Positions 44,147 to 54,753 of a stretch of 64,000 nt of DNA are shown here, one piece after another. The translations under genes were made by a program, and so were the position numbers. The stretch comes from Massilia niastensis DSM 21313 (lineage in GTDB: Bacteria; Pseudomonadota; Gammaproteobacteria; Burkholderiales; Burkholderiaceae_D). Each line of letters begins with the position of its first letter. Position 1 is the first letter of the stretch. The notes beneath the pieces were generated by a model. The model was not told where the DNA came from. It did not search any database and saw only the letters and a list, made by a program, of their open reading frames with translations. The stretch lies in the NCBI RefSeq assembly GCF_000382345.1, contig NZ_KB908085.1, positions 83,251-147,250 of the forward strand, in the 5' to 3' direction.

Positions 44147-44829
44147 CGGACGACTCAATCCGGCTCGCCAAGCGCGTCGCGGAAGTAAAAGGCTGTTCGC
44201 GCGCCGAGGCCGAACGCTATATCGCGGGCGGCTGGGTCAGCGTGGACGGCGCTGTCGCCGACGACCCGGCCATCCGTGTCACCCCCGCGCAGCTCGTGGC
44301 GCTGCTGCCGGGCGCGACTCCGGTCGAACCGCCGCCGGTCACCATCCTGCTGCACAAGCCGGCCGGCATCGATGCCGACGCCGCGCTCGCCTCGTTGGGC
44401 GCCGAGACCCTGGAGCAGGAGGACGGCCGCGGCAAGCGCTTCCTGAAACGCCATCTGGCCAGGCTGGTCGCGGCGGCGCCGCTCGAGCCTGAAGCCAGCG
44501 GCCTGGTGGTCTTCACCCAGGACTGGCGCGTGGCGCGCAAGCTGGTCGAGGACGGCGCCCGCATCGAGCACGAATACGTGGTCGAAGTCGAGGGCGAGAT
44601 CCAGGCGGACGGCCTGGAAAAGCTCAACCGCCAGTTCAAGGCCAGCTGGCAGAACGAAACGCGCCTGCGCCTGGCCGGCAAGAACATCCAGCCGGGCCAG
44701 ATCGCCATCCTCTGCGCCGGCGTCGGCTTGCAAGTCCGCTCGATCCGCCGCCTGCGGGTCGGCCGCATGTCGATGGGCGGCCTGCCGTCCGGGCGCTGGC
44801 GCTACCTGCACGACACCGAGCGCTTCTGA
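44143..44829 (+). CDS. RsuA/RluF-type pseudouridine synthase homologue, divergent active site
   Basis: A 228-residue protein with an N-terminal S4-like RNA-binding domain (GCSRAEAERYIAGGWVSVDG) and a pseudouridine synthase domain (ILLHKPAG, IEHEYVVEVEG, VRSIRRLRVGRMSMGGLP). The catalytic block normally reads GRLDxxTxGL; here it is APLEPEASGL, so the invariant Asp is Glu117-118 region and the Arg is Pro. It may be inactive or specialised. ATGA overlap with ltaE. Confidence 0.75.
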
Positions 44830-44830
44830 C

Positions 44831-45568
44831 TCAGGCCAGGTAGCCGCCGTCGACGGTCAGCGCGGCGCCGTTGACGAAGCCCGCGCCCGGCTGCGCCAGG
44901 TAGGCGACGAAGTCGGCGATCTCGTCGTCGCGGCCCATGCGGCCGAGCGGGATCGTGGTGCGCAGGAAGGCGCGCACGTTTTCATCGGCGACGATCTCGG
45001 TTTCGGTCGGTCCCGGCTGGACCGTGTTGACCGTGATGCCGCGCGGGCCGAGGTCGCGCGCCAGGCCGCGCGTCAGTCCGGCGATCGCCGCCTTCGTCAT
45101 GCCGTAGAGCGCATGACCGGCGCCGCCCACGCGCTCCGCCGTCACGCTTCCGATATTCACGATCCGGCCCCCTTCCTGCATGTGAGGGGCCGCGGCATGG
45201 ATGGCGGCGAACACGCCGCGCACGTTGACGGCCATGATCCGGTCGAAGTCCTCCAGCGTCACCTGGTCGACCAGGCCGCCCTCCAGGATGCCCGCGTTGT
45301 TGACGAGGATGTCGAGCCGGCCGAATTCCCGCACCGCGATCCCGACCGCGCGCTGCATGGCCGCCGCGTCGGCGCTGTCCGCACGCACGGCCAGGGCGCG
45401 GCCGCCCGCATCCTGCACCGCCTGTTCCACCTCGCGCGCCCGCGCCTCGGCGCTGACATAGGTGAAGACCACGGCCGCGCCATCCGCGCACAGCCTGCGC
45501 ACGATCGCCGCGCCGATGCCGCGCGAACCGCCGGTGACGAGGGCGACTTTTCCGGTAAGAGTATGCAT
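44831..45568 (-). CDS. SDR-family oxidoreductase (FabG-like)
   Basis: A 245-residue short-chain dehydrogenase: TGGSRGIG cofactor motif, NNAG, catalytic Ser-Tyr-Lys (IGSV, YGMTK), and the C-terminal NGAALTVDGGYLA. A reductase of unknown substrate. Divergent from a TetR gene that probably represses it; converges with the pseudouridine-synthase-like gene with a one-base gap. Confidence 0.88.
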   Translation of the reverse strand: MHTLTGKVALVTGGSRGIGAAIVRRLCADGAAVVFTYVSAEARAREVEQAVQDAGGRALAVRADSADAAAMQRAVGIAVREFGRLDILVNNAGILEGGLVDQVTLEDFDRIMAVNVRGVFAAIHAAAPHMQEGGRIVNIGSVTAERVGGAGHALYGMTKAAIAGLTRGLARDLGPRGITVNTVQPGPTETEIVADENVRAFLRTTIPLGRMGRDDEIADFVAYLAQPGAGFVNGAALTVDGGYLA

Positions 45569-45584
45569 GTTGCCAGCCTTTCTT

Positions 45585-45596
45585 GACTAATTAGTC
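45585..45596. promoter_or_regulatory. Palindromic operator candidate for the TetR regulator
   Basis: GACTAATTAGTC, a perfect 12-base palindrome just upstream of the SDR gene. A related GGTCAGTCAATAATTA stretch lies near the tetR start (45703-45718). Confidence 0.5.
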
Positions 45597-45745
45597 CAAA
45601 TAAGAAGAAAAAAATGGATCGGGCATGCCGATCGAACTGCCGGCTCGACGAGAAAGAAGCTGTCGTGCCTGGCCGGAGTCGATTATACTTACATTTTGGA
45701 TAGGTCAGTCAATAATTATTTTGCGGATCTTCAGGAGTAGACGAC

Positions 45746-46339
45746 ATGGCACGTACGAAGGTGTTCGATCCCCGGCTGGCGCTGGAGGCGGCAATGGAAG
45801 TTTTCTGGGAAAAAGGATATGAGGCGAGCTCCACGGACGACCTGCTGACGGCAATGAAGATCGGCCGCCAGAGCATGTACGACACCTTCGGCGACAAGAA
45901 ACAGCTCTACCTGGCCGCCCTCGAGCATTACATCGACACGGGCGGCGTCGAGATGCGGCGCCGCTTCGGCGGCGCGCTGACGCCGCTGCAGGCGATCCAG
46001 GAATTCCTGATGGAGACGGCGCAGGCGGGTGCCCGCGACCGGGCGCGCGGCTGCATGGCGGTCAACGCCGCCTCCGACTTCGGCGAACAGGATGCGGACG
46101 TCTGCGCGCTCGTCACGCGCGCCGGCGAAGTCACCGAAGGCGTGCTGGCGAGGCTGCTGGCGCAGGCGAAGGAGCGGGGCGAGGTTGCGCCCGGCCTGGA
46201 CGTGGCGGCGGCGGCCAGCTACATCCACACCACGATCCGCGGCATGCGCACCAGCGCCAAGGCCGGGGTCGGCGCCGGGCTGCTGTCGGCCACGGCCGGC
46301 TTCGTGATGGCGGCCCTGAAGGCGCCGGCCGCGCAGTGA
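45746..46339 (+). CDS. TetR/AcrR-family transcriptional regulator
   Basis: A 197-residue TetR repressor: N-terminal helix-turn-helix (ALEAAMEVFWEKGYEASSTDDLLTAMKIGRQSMYDTFGDKK in pieces) and an all-helical ligand domain of the TetR_C type common to regulators next to SDR genes. Divergent from the SDR gene. Confidence 0.87.
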   Translation: MARTKVFDPRLALEAAMEVFWEKGYEASSTDDLLTAMKIGRQSMYDTFGDKKQLYLAALEHYIDTGGVEMRRRFGGALTPLQAIQEFLMETAQAGARDRARGCMAVNAASDFGEQDADVCALVTRAGEVTEGVLARLLAQAKERGEVAPGLDVAAAASYIHTTIRGMRTSAKAGVGAGLLSATAGFVMAALKAPAAQ

Positions 46340-46346
46340 GGCCCCG

Positions 46347-46904
46347 TCAGGCGCGCTGTGCCTTCGGCAGCAGGACCAGGCGGGTCCCGGCCAGCCGGTC
46401 GTGCAGGAACTGCCGGTCCTTGTCGAGGAAGGCGGTCAGCGCCCAGGCGACCACCCCGATGGCGAGCGCGATCGCGATCTCGCCCTTGGCATGCAGGCCG
46501 AAGACCGCGCACACCAGCAGCGCCGGCGCGAACCAGCCCCAGGCCAGCAGGTAGCGGATCGCGGCGGTGCGGAAGGGCAGGCGCGCGTGGCCGGGCTGGA
46601 TCAGCTTCATGCGCCAGGTCTTCATGGCCAGCGTGTGGCCGCTGTCGGTCCAGAAGTGGATGAAATAGGCGGCCGTCACCAGGAACAGGAAGGCCTTCAG
46701 GCCATGCTGGTAGACGGGTTCCTGCCGGTTGCCGGTCAGGAGGAGGTAGGCCAGGACCGCCAGCATCTCGGCCGCGGTCAGGAGGAAGGCCTCGTAGACC
46801 ATGGCCAGGACGCGGCGCTTGACGGACGGCGTGGCGACCTTCGGTGTATTCACGTGCGCCGTATCGATGGGCGGCGTATCGACGCCCGGTTCAGTTGCTT
46901 GCAT
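46347..46904 (-). CDS. RDD-family membrane protein
   Basis: A 185-residue inner-membrane protein with the RDD motif at the start of helix 1 (KRRVLAMVYE), about four helices, and DSGHTLAMKTWRMKLI before helix 3. Function of the family unclear. Its start overlaps the stop of the DUF3106 gene by 14 bases: last gene of the sigma-factor operon. Confidence 0.82.
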   Translation of the reverse strand: MQATEPGVDTPPIDTAHVNTPKVATPSVKRRVLAMVYEAFLLTAAEMLAVLAYLLLTGNRQEPVYQHGLKAFLFLVTAAYFIHFWTDSGHTLAMKTWRMKLIQPGHARLPFRTAAIRYLLAWGWFAPALLVCAVFGLHAKGEIAIALAIGVVAWALTAFLDKDRQFLHDRLAGTRLVLLPKAQRA

Positions 46905-47748
46905 TTGGCGCAGCCTGGGCGGAAGGTTGGGGGGCGGGCGGCGAGGCCGGGGCGACGGCCGGCGCGGCCGCGCCCTGCGGTGCGGCGCCCGGTGCGACGG
47001 CGCCCGGTGCGGCCGCGCCTGGCGCTGCGGCGCCCGGCAGGGCGGTTGCCGGCGCGCTGCCCGGCGCGCCGACGGCCGGGACGGGCAGCGCTGCGCCCGG
47101 CGCCGGCGTCGCGGCCGTCGCGGGAGCGGGCGGCGCCGGCATGCCCGGCGCCTGGATGCCGATGCACGAGGCGCCGCGGCGCGTGGTGTTCGGCGGGCAG
47201 CTGGTCGGCGTCACCAGGGCCGGGGACTCCGGCAGCGCGACCGGCGCCGACTTGCGGGCCGCCGACTTGGCCAGCTTGCGCCGCTGTTCTTCCGGCAGCT
47301 GCTTGTAGTTTTCCCAGGTCGCGGCCTTCTCGCCCGGCGCCAGGTTGCGCGCCCGGTTGAAGTTCTCGCGCGCCAGGTTGCGCTGCTCGGGAGTGAGTTT
47401 CATCCACTGGCGCATCCGTTCGTGGACGCGCTGCTGCTCGGCCGTGTTCATCGACGCGAAGCGTTGCGATACCTCGAGCCACCTGCGCTTGCGCAGCCCG
47501 TCCATCTGGTCCCACTCGGTCTGCAAGGGCGCGAGCGCCTGCTGCTGGGCGCGCGTCAGGTCGCGCCACAGCGGCTTGTCGAGGGTTTTCGGGACCGGCT
47601 TGGCGCCTGCCGCCGCCGTGGAAGCCGGCGTGGCCGGCGATGGCGTCCCCGTGCGGTCGACGATGACCCAGGCGATGGCGCCGGCCACCAGGACCGCTGC
47701 CGCCGTTCCCAGCAGGGCGACGCGGGGCTTCGAGGCGTTCTTCGTCAT
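46891..47748 (-). CDS. DUF3106 protein with Ala/Pro-rich tail
   Basis: A 285-residue protein: an N-terminal membrane anchor (ALLGTAAAVLVAGAIAWVIV), a DUF3106 helical domain (PLWRDLTRAQQQALAPLQTEWDQM, AEQQRVHERMRQWMKLTPEQR), and a long Ala/Pro/Gly tail made of PGAAA-like repeats. Probably periplasmic; possibly a sensor or envelope factor for the sigma factor. Overlaps DUF3619 by four bases. Confidence 0.8.
   Translation of the reverse strand: MTKNASKPRVALLGTAAAVLVAGAIAWVIVDRTGTPSPATPASTAAAGAKPVPKTLDKPLWRDLTRAQQQALAPLQTEWDQMDGLRKRRWLEVSQRFASMNTAEQQRVHERMRQWMKLTPEQRNLARENFNRARNLAPGEKAATWENYKQLPEEQRRKLAKSAARKSAPVALPESPALVTPTSCPPNTTRRGASCIGIQAPGMPAPPAPATAATPAPGAALPVPAVGAPGSAPATALPGAAAPGAAAPGAVAPGAAPQGAAAPAVAPASPPAPQPSAQAAPNASN
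46962..47045. repeat. Low-complexity repeats encoding the Ala/Pro tail
   Basis: Degenerate 15-base units such as GGTGCGGCGCCC repeat across this stretch and encode PGAAA/PGAVA units in the DUF3106 protein. Confidence 0.6.
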
Positions 47749-48152
47749 TGCTGGCGCTGCTGCGACTCCAGGTAGGCGTTGAACCCGTTGTCGAGATAGG
47801 CGGTCAGCGGCAGTTCGTCGGCCAGCACGGCCGCGTCGATGTCGGCCAGTGCGGCGATGCGCTGTTGCTGTTCATGCTGGTAGATCCCGCCCATGCCGAT
47901 GACCAGCGCCAGCAGCGGCACGGCCACGCCCAGCCGGGACAGCGCAGGGCCGCTCAGCAGGGCGCCGAAGTCGAACCAGCCGCGCTGCGGCTGGCCCGCC
48001 TGCGCGCGCACCGGGGCGTCCGGCTTCTTGCGCGCCATGGCGCGCGCGCGCGCGGCCGCCAGCCGGTCGGTGGTCGATGCCGGCAGTGAGTCGAGATTGT
48101 CGTTCAGCGCGTGGCGTATCTTGTACGCCAGGTTGATGTCGTCGGTATTCAT
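47745..48152 (-). CDS. DUF3619 protein, probable anti-sigma partner
   Basis: A 135-residue protein with a cytoplasmic N-terminal half (NTDDINLAYKIRHALN), one transmembrane helix (LGVAVPLLALVIGMGGIYQ) and a short periplasmic tail. The topology and overlap with the sigma-factor gene (four bases) suggest an anti-sigma factor; this is inference from context. Confidence 0.75.
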   Translation of the reverse strand: MNTDDINLAYKIRHALNDNLDSLPASTTDRLAAARARAMARKKPDAPVRAQAGQPQRGWFDFGALLSGPALSRLGVAVPLLALVIGMGGIYQHEQQQRIAALADIDAAVLADELPLTAYLDNGFNAYLESQQRQQ

Positions 48153-48718
48153 AATTTGATTCCCTTGGCCTTGAGCGCTACGGCGAGGGCGTGGGTGGCG
48201 CGGGAACAATGTGTTTTAACGCTGCCTTCCGAGCAACCCATCGCTTCGGCCGTTTCGGCCACGTCCATATCCTGCCAGTAACGCATGAGGAAGGCTTCCC
48301 GTTGACGCGTCGGGAGCTTTTGTACCTCTTCTTCGATCAGGCGCAAGGTTTGTGCGCGCTCAAACTGGTCCGCACTCGACTCTGCAGCCGCCGATCCCTC
48401 TTCGGCTTCATACGAAGCAAGTATATCAAAATCATCATCGTCGCCGTCACCGCGGCTGAAGCCGGAGAAGAGGCTGACCCAGGTGTTGCGCACCTTCTCG
48501 CGGCGGAAGTAATCCAGGATGGTGTTCTGCAGGATGCGCTGGAACAGCATCGGCAATTCGGCGGCCGGCTTGTCGCCATACTTCTCGGCGAGCTTGATCA
48601 TGGCGTCCTGGACGATGTCCAGCGCCGACTCGTCCTTGCGGACGGCATAGACCGCCTGCTTGAACGCACGCCGTTCGACATTCTCGAGGAAGTCGTTAAG
48701 TTCTTTGTCTGTGGCCAT
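48149..48718 (-). CDS. RNA polymerase sigma factor (ECF-like, sigma-70 family)
   Basis: A 189-residue sigma factor. Region 2: ALDIVQDAMIKLAEKYGDKP; region 4: QKLPTRQREAFLMRYWQDMDVAETAEAMGCSEGSVKTHCSRA. An acidic linker (GDDDDFD) separates them. First gene of the sigma-DUF3619-DUF3106-RDD operon. The upstream gap to 48977 holds no other gene. Confidence 0.9.
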   Translation of the reverse strand: MATDKELNDFLENVERRAFKQAVYAVRKDESALDIVQDAMIKLAEKYGDKPAAELPMLFQRILQNTILDYFRREKVRNTWVSLFSGFSRGDGDDDDFDILASYEAEEGSAAAESSADQFERAQTLRLIEEEVQKLPTRQREAFLMRYWQDMDVAETAEAMGCSEGSVKTHCSRATHALAVALKAKGIKL

Positions 48719-48976
48719 GCGGGTTCAAGGAAGCGCTCGTGTTGCTCATGCTTTAAGGAAAACTGTCGAATCCTAGCAAAAATCCTCACGGCATGCACCG
48801 TAATTGCGCAGCGGCTACTTTTCGCCCGTATCGGAACGGCCATTCCGGACCGGGAAGGGCGCCGTCGGCACTGCTTTTCAGAAACCGAATGTCGATAGAC
48901 GAAATGGTTCGTTGTCGAGTCAATAGTGCATGGCTATTCTCGAAGCACGTTCAATCAGCAATAAGAAGACGCCATC

Positions 48977-49852
48977 ATGCCTTTCGATACCATCCGCCAG
49001 GATTTCGCCATCCAGCCCTTCGCCGGCGCCGCACTCGGCGCCGAAGTACTGGGCCTCGATCTCTCGCGTCCGCTTTCCGACGACGATTTCCAGCGCCTGC
49101 ACCGCGCCCACCTGGACCACCACGTGCTGGTGTTCCGTGATCAGAAGATTACCCCAGCGGAGCAGGTTGCGTTCAGCCGCCGCTTCGGCGAACTGCAGAT
49201 CCACGTGCTGCGCCTGTTCCAGCTGGCCGGCCACCCCGAGGTGCTGGTGATCTCCAACATCCGCGAGAACGGCGAGCCGATCGGCCTGGGCGACGCCGGC
49301 CACTACTGGCACTCCGACCTGTCGTACAAGGAAACCCCGAGCCTCGGTTCGATGCTGCATGCCCAGGAATTGCCGGCAGAGGGCGGGGACACGCTGTTCG
49401 CCAACCAGCATACCGCCTGGGACACCCTGCCCGGGGAGCTCAAGCGCGAAGTCGAGGGCCTGCAGGCCGAGCACAGCTACCTGGCGCGCTACGAGGAACT
49501 GGCGCAGCGCAATCCGTGGCGCCCGAAGCTGAGCCAGGCCCAGATCGACGAAGTGGTGCCGGTGCGCCACCCGGTGGTGCGCACCCATCCGGAAACCGGG
49601 CGCAAGGCGCTGTTCGTGAGCGAGCATTTCACCACCCGCATCCTGGGCGTGTCCGAACAGCGCAGCCGCGAACTGCTCGACCTCCTGTTCGCCCACAGCG
49701 TGCGTCCCGAATTCGTCTACCGCCACCAGTGGCAGCCGCATGACATGGTGTTCTGGGATAACCGTTCGCTGCAACACCTGGCCGCCGGCTGCCCGGACCA
49801 GCTGCGCCGCAAGCTGTACCGCACCACGATCGCCGGCGACGTCCCATTCTGA
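48977..49852 (+). CDS. TauD/TfdA-family Fe(II)/2-oxoglutarate dioxygenase
   Basis: A 291-residue dioxygenase. Iron-binding HxD in HYWHSDLSY, the distal His in NRSLQHLAAG, and the 2-oxoglutarate Arg in RRKLYRTTI. Family members release sulfite from taurine or alkanesulfonates, or cleave aryloxyacetates. The ABC importer that follows within 12 bases supports a sulfonate role; exact substrate unknown. Confidence 0.88.
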   Translation: MPFDTIRQDFAIQPFAGAALGAEVLGLDLSRPLSDDDFQRLHRAHLDHHVLVFRDQKITPAEQVAFSRRFGELQIHVLRLFQLAGHPEVLVISNIRENGEPIGLGDAGHYWHSDLSYKETPSLGSMLHAQELPAEGGDTLFANQHTAWDTLPGELKREVEGLQAEHSYLARYEELAQRNPWRPKLSQAQIDEVVPVRHPVVRTHPETGRKALFVSEHFTTRILGVSEQRSRELLDLLFAHSVRPEFVYRHQWQPHDMVFWDNRSLQHLAAGCPDQLRRKLYRTTIAGDVPF

Positions 49853-49864
49853 TCAAGGAAGCAT

Positions 49865-50869
49865 ATGACCAAGTTGAAGAAAATCGCCGCCCTGGCCGCG
49901 GCGCTGGCCCTGGTGTTGCCGTCGGCGGCCCGGGCTGAAGGCAAGATCCGTATCGCCGAGCAGTTCGGCGTGGTGTACCTGCTGCTGAACGTGGCGCAGG
50001 ACCAGAAACTCATCGAAAAGCACGGCAAGAAGCAGGGCGTCGAGATCGACGTCGACTGGGTCAAGCTGTCCGGCGGCCAGGCCGTCAACGATGCGCTGCT
50101 GTCCAACTCGGTGGACGTGGTCGGCGCCGGCCTCGGCCCGCTGTTCACGATCTGGGACCGCACCAACGGGCGCCAGAACGTGCGCGCCGTCGCTTCGCTC
50201 GGCAATTTCCCGTACTACCTGGTCAGCACCAACCCTGCCGTGAAGACGATCGCCGACTTCAGCGAGCGCGACCGCATTGCGCTGCCGGCCGTGACGGTCT
50301 CGGTGCAGGCCCGCCTGCTGCAGATGGCGGCGGCGAAGCAGTGGGGGGCGTCCGAGTTCAAGAAGCTCGACCCGATCACCCAGACCGTCCCGCATCCGGA
50401 CGCGGCGGCCGCCCTGATCGCCGGCAAGACCGAACTGAACGGTCACTTCGGCAGTCCGCCCTTCCAGGACCAGGAACTGGCCGGCAATCCGAAAGCCCAC
50501 GTGGTGCTCGATTCCTACCAGGTGCTGGGCGGCCCCAGCTCGGCCACCGTGCTGTACGCCACCGAGAAGTACGTGAAGGACAATCCGAAGACCTACCGCG
50601 CCTTCATCGATGCGCTGGTCGAGGCGGCCCAGCTCGTCACGAAGAATCCGGAGGCCGCGGCCGACGCCTACCTGCGCGTCAACAAGAACAACATCGACCG
50701 CGCGCTCCTGGTCAAGGTGATCAGGGACCCGAAGGTGCAGTTCAAGGTCGCGCCCCAGAACACGCTGGGCCTGGCCCAGTTCCTGCACCAGGTCGGCGCG
50801 ATCCGCAACAAGCCGGCCAGCTGGCGCGATTACTTCTTCGCCCATCCGGCGCTGGACACGGGGAGCTGA
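49865..50869 (+). CDS. ABC substrate-binding protein (NitT/TauT family)
   Basis: A 334-residue periplasmic protein: signal peptide MTKLKKIAALAAALALVLPS..ARA, then IRIAEQFGVVYLLLNVAQD, a start typical of the sulfonate/nitrate/taurine group. Likely carries the dioxygenase substrate to the permease. Confidence 0.87.
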   Translation: MTKLKKIAALAAALALVLPSAARAEGKIRIAEQFGVVYLLLNVAQDQKLIEKHGKKQGVEIDVDWVKLSGGQAVNDALLSNSVDVVGAGLGPLFTIWDRTNGRQNVRAVASLGNFPYYLVSTNPAVKTIADFSERDRIALPAVTVSVQARLLQMAAAKQWGASEFKKLDPITQTVPHPDAAAALIAGKTELNGHFGSPPFQDQELAGNPKAHVVLDSYQVLGGPSSATVLYATEKYVKDNPKTYRAFIDALVEAAQLVTKNPEAAADAYLRVNKNNIDRALLVKVIRDPKVQFKVAPQNTLGLAQFLHQVGAIRNKPASWRDYFFAHPALDTGS

Positions 50870-50870
50870 C

Positions 50871-51701
50871 ATGGGCCCGCTGAACCTCGTCCCGCTCGAA
50901 CCGCTGCTGCGCGCCGAGCACGTCACCCTCGAATACGCAGGGGAGCGCGGGGTCGTGCGCGCCACCGACGACGTCAGCTTCGATGTCCACCGCGGCGACC
51001 GCTTCGTGCTGCTGGGGCCTTCGGGCTGCGGCAAGTCGACCCTGCTGAAGGCCATCGGCGGCTTCATCAAGCCCCAGGCCGGCAGCCTGAGCCTGGCCGG
51101 GAAACCGATCACGGGGCCGGGGCCGGACCGCATCGTCGTGTTCCAGGAATTCGACCAGCTGCCGCCGTGGAAGACGGTGAAGCAGAACGTGATGTTCCCG
51201 ATGCTGGCGAATGGCGTGAAGCGCGGCGAAGCCGAGGGACGCGCCCGCCACTGGCTGGGCAAGGTGGGGCTGGCGCGCTTCGCCGACGCCTATCCGCACA
51301 CGCTGTCGGGTGGCATGAAGGCGCGGGTGGCGATCGCCCGGGCGCTGGCGATGCAGCCGGCCGTGCTGCTGATGGACGAGCCGTTCGCGGCGCTGGATGC
51401 GCTGACGCGGCGCACCATGCAGGAAGAATTGCAGACCCTGTGGGACGAGATCGGCTTCACCATGCTGTTCGTGACCCACTCGATCGAGGAGGCGCTGGTG
51501 GTGGGCAACCGCATCCTGCTGCTGTCGCCGCATCCGGGGCGCGTGCGCGCCGAGCTCAACAGTCACCAGTTCAGCCTGTCCAGCGCCGGCAGCCAGGAAT
51601 TCCAGGCCGCGACCCAGCGCATCCACGGGCTGCTGTTCGGCGGCGCCCAGGCGTCCGCCGCCCATGAGGGCCCCGCCCCGCAACCATTTGCCGTGCATTG
51701 A
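50871..51701 (+). CDS. ABC transporter ATP-binding protein (TauB/SsuB type)
   Basis: A 276-residue ATPase: Walker A GPSGCGKST, Q-loop VFQEFDQLPPW, signature LSGGMKARVAIARAL, Walker B VLLMDEPFAALD, switch His FVTHS. Starts one base after the binding-protein stop; stop overlaps the permease start by one base. Confidence 0.92.
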   Translation: MGPLNLVPLEPLLRAEHVTLEYAGERGVVRATDDVSFDVHRGDRFVLLGPSGCGKSTLLKAIGGFIKPQAGSLSLAGKPITGPGPDRIVVFQEFDQLPPWKTVKQNVMFPMLANGVKRGEAEGRARHWLGKVGLARFADAYPHTLSGGMKARVAIARALAMQPAVLLMDEPFAALDALTRRTMQEELQTLWDEIGFTMLFVTHSIEEALVVGNRILLLSPHPGRVRAELNSHQFSLSSAGSQEFQAATQRIHGLLFGGAQASAAHEGPAPQPFAVH

Positions 51702-52597
51702 TGATGAGTACTTTCCGCGAACCACCGATCCGTCCCGAGTTTGTCGTGCCAACCGGCCTGGGGTCTCCTGGCTTGGCCGTGGCGGGTCCGGCCACCGTTG
51801 CCGTGACCCGCCCGGCCTCTTTTTCCTGGCCCGACCTGGCCTGGCTGCGCCGCCTGGGCATCCTGCTGGCGCTGGCCGTGGTGTGGGAAGGGCTGGCGCG
51901 CTGGTTCGACAACGACCTGCTGCTGCCGGGCGCCTGGCAGACGGCGCAGGCCTTCGTGGCGGGCGTGCTGTCGGGCGAGCTGTTCGGCTATGTGCGGGTG
52001 TCGCTGCTGGTGCTGACCCAGGGCTTCGTGCTGGGCGTGATCGGCTCCTTCCTGCTGACCTGGCTGGCCGTGTCGAACCGCCTCGGCCGCGAACTGATCG
52101 ACACCCTGACCTCGATGTTCAACCCGCTGCCGGCGATCGCGCTGCTGCCGCTGGCCCTGCTGTGGTTCGGCCTGGGCAAGGGCAGCCTGCTGATGGTGCT
52201 GGTGCACTCGGTGCTGTGGCCGCTGACCCTGAACGCCACCGCGGGCTTCCGCTCGGTGCCGGACACCTTGCGCATGGCGGGCCGCAACTATGGCCTGGGC
52301 GGGCTGCGCATGGTGCTGCAGATCCTGATCCCGGCCGCGCTGCCATCGATCCTGTCCGGCCTGAAGATCGGCTGGGCCTTCGCCTGGCGCACCCTGATCG
52401 CCGCCGAACTGGTGTTCGGCAGCACCTCGGGGCAGGGCGGCCTGGGCTGGTACATCTTCCAGAGCCGTAACGAATTGTTCACCGACAAGGTGTTCGCGGG
52501 CCTGGCCACCGTCATCATGATCGGCCTCGCGGTCGAATACCTGGTGTTCCAGACCCTCGAGCGCCTGACCATTCGCCGCTGGGGCATGCAGCGCTGA
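51701..52597 (+). CDS. ABC transporter permease (TauC/SsuC type)
   Basis: A 298-residue permease with a 40-residue cytoplasmic N-terminus, about six helices and the EAA-type loop (RMAGRNYGLGGLRMVLQILIPAALPSIL, in part). Start ATG 51701 overlaps the ATPase stop; ATG 51704 is equally possible. Confidence 0.9.
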   Translation: MMSTFREPPIRPEFVVPTGLGSPGLAVAGPATVAVTRPASFSWPDLAWLRRLGILLALAVVWEGLARWFDNDLLLPGAWQTAQAFVAGVLSGELFGYVRVSLLVLTQGFVLGVIGSFLLTWLAVSNRLGRELIDTLTSMFNPLPAIALLPLALLWFGLGKGSLLMVLVHSVLWPLTLNATAGFRSVPDTLRMAGRNYGLGGLRMVLQILIPAALPSILSGLKIGWAFAWRTLIAAELVFGSTSGQGGLGWYIFQSRNELFTDKVFAGLATVIMIGLAVEYLVFQTLERLTIRRWGMQR

Positions 52598-52631
52598 CCA
52601 GTCGGCCTTCGAATCGGCAGCGGCAACAACA

Positions 52632-52666
52632 CATCGCCGCCCCAATCCGGGGCGGCGATGTTTTTT
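52632..52666 (+). terminator. Intrinsic terminator of the dioxygenase-ABC operon
   Basis: CATCGCCGCCCC / GGGGCGGCGATG, 12-base perfect stem, loop AATCC, six T residues. Confidence 0.93.
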
Positions 52667-52679
52667 CCTGCTTTTTATC

Positions 52680-52708
52680 TTGACCAAAATGGTGCAGCGC
52701 GGTAAGGT
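52680..52708 (+). promoter_or_regulatory. Candidate sigma-70 promoter of the ilv operon
   Basis: TTGACC (52680-52685), 17-base spacer, TAAGGT (52703-52708). The -35 is good, the -10 weak. It would give a leader of about 310 bases before ilvB. Confidence 0.4.
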
Positions 52709-52945
52709 GGCTGTTACGCTTTGCAACCCCGAAGCTCCAACGTCATCCGGTATCGGCACACAAGGCCACGACCGGCCCATGACACGCTTTCATTTGTAGG
52801 CAGTTTGCTCCAACCCGCGCCACAAGCGCGAGAGATGCGTACGACCGCTACAGACACTCAAGCCGAACGAGTTGCGCCCAGCGCCGTTGCGTAAGGTCCC
52901 TACGGTGACCTGAAACATCGACGTGAACGCAGAAAGAAGGGAAGC

Positions 52946-52978
52946 ATGAGCACTGTCGCGCGCGACGCGTTTCGTTAG
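52946..52978 (+). other. Possible ten-codon leader reading frame before ilvB
   Basis: ATG 52946 with an AAGGGAAG site upstream encodes MSTVARDAFR and stops at 52978, 47 bases before ilvB. It has no run of branched-chain codons, so a classical attenuator is not supported. The rest of 52709-53025 has no recognised element. Confidence 0.2.
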
Positions 52979-53025
52979 GAACGGGCATCCGATCAATCTC
53001 CCATTGGGTTTTGAAAGGAATGAAC

Positions 53026-54752
<1,727 letters not shown>

Positions 54753-54753
<1 letters not shown>

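Noticed and set aside
46950..47100. Possible CRISPR-like repeats
   Set aside because: The periodic GC-rich units encode the Ala/Pro tail of the DUF3106 protein; no spacer structure or cas genes.
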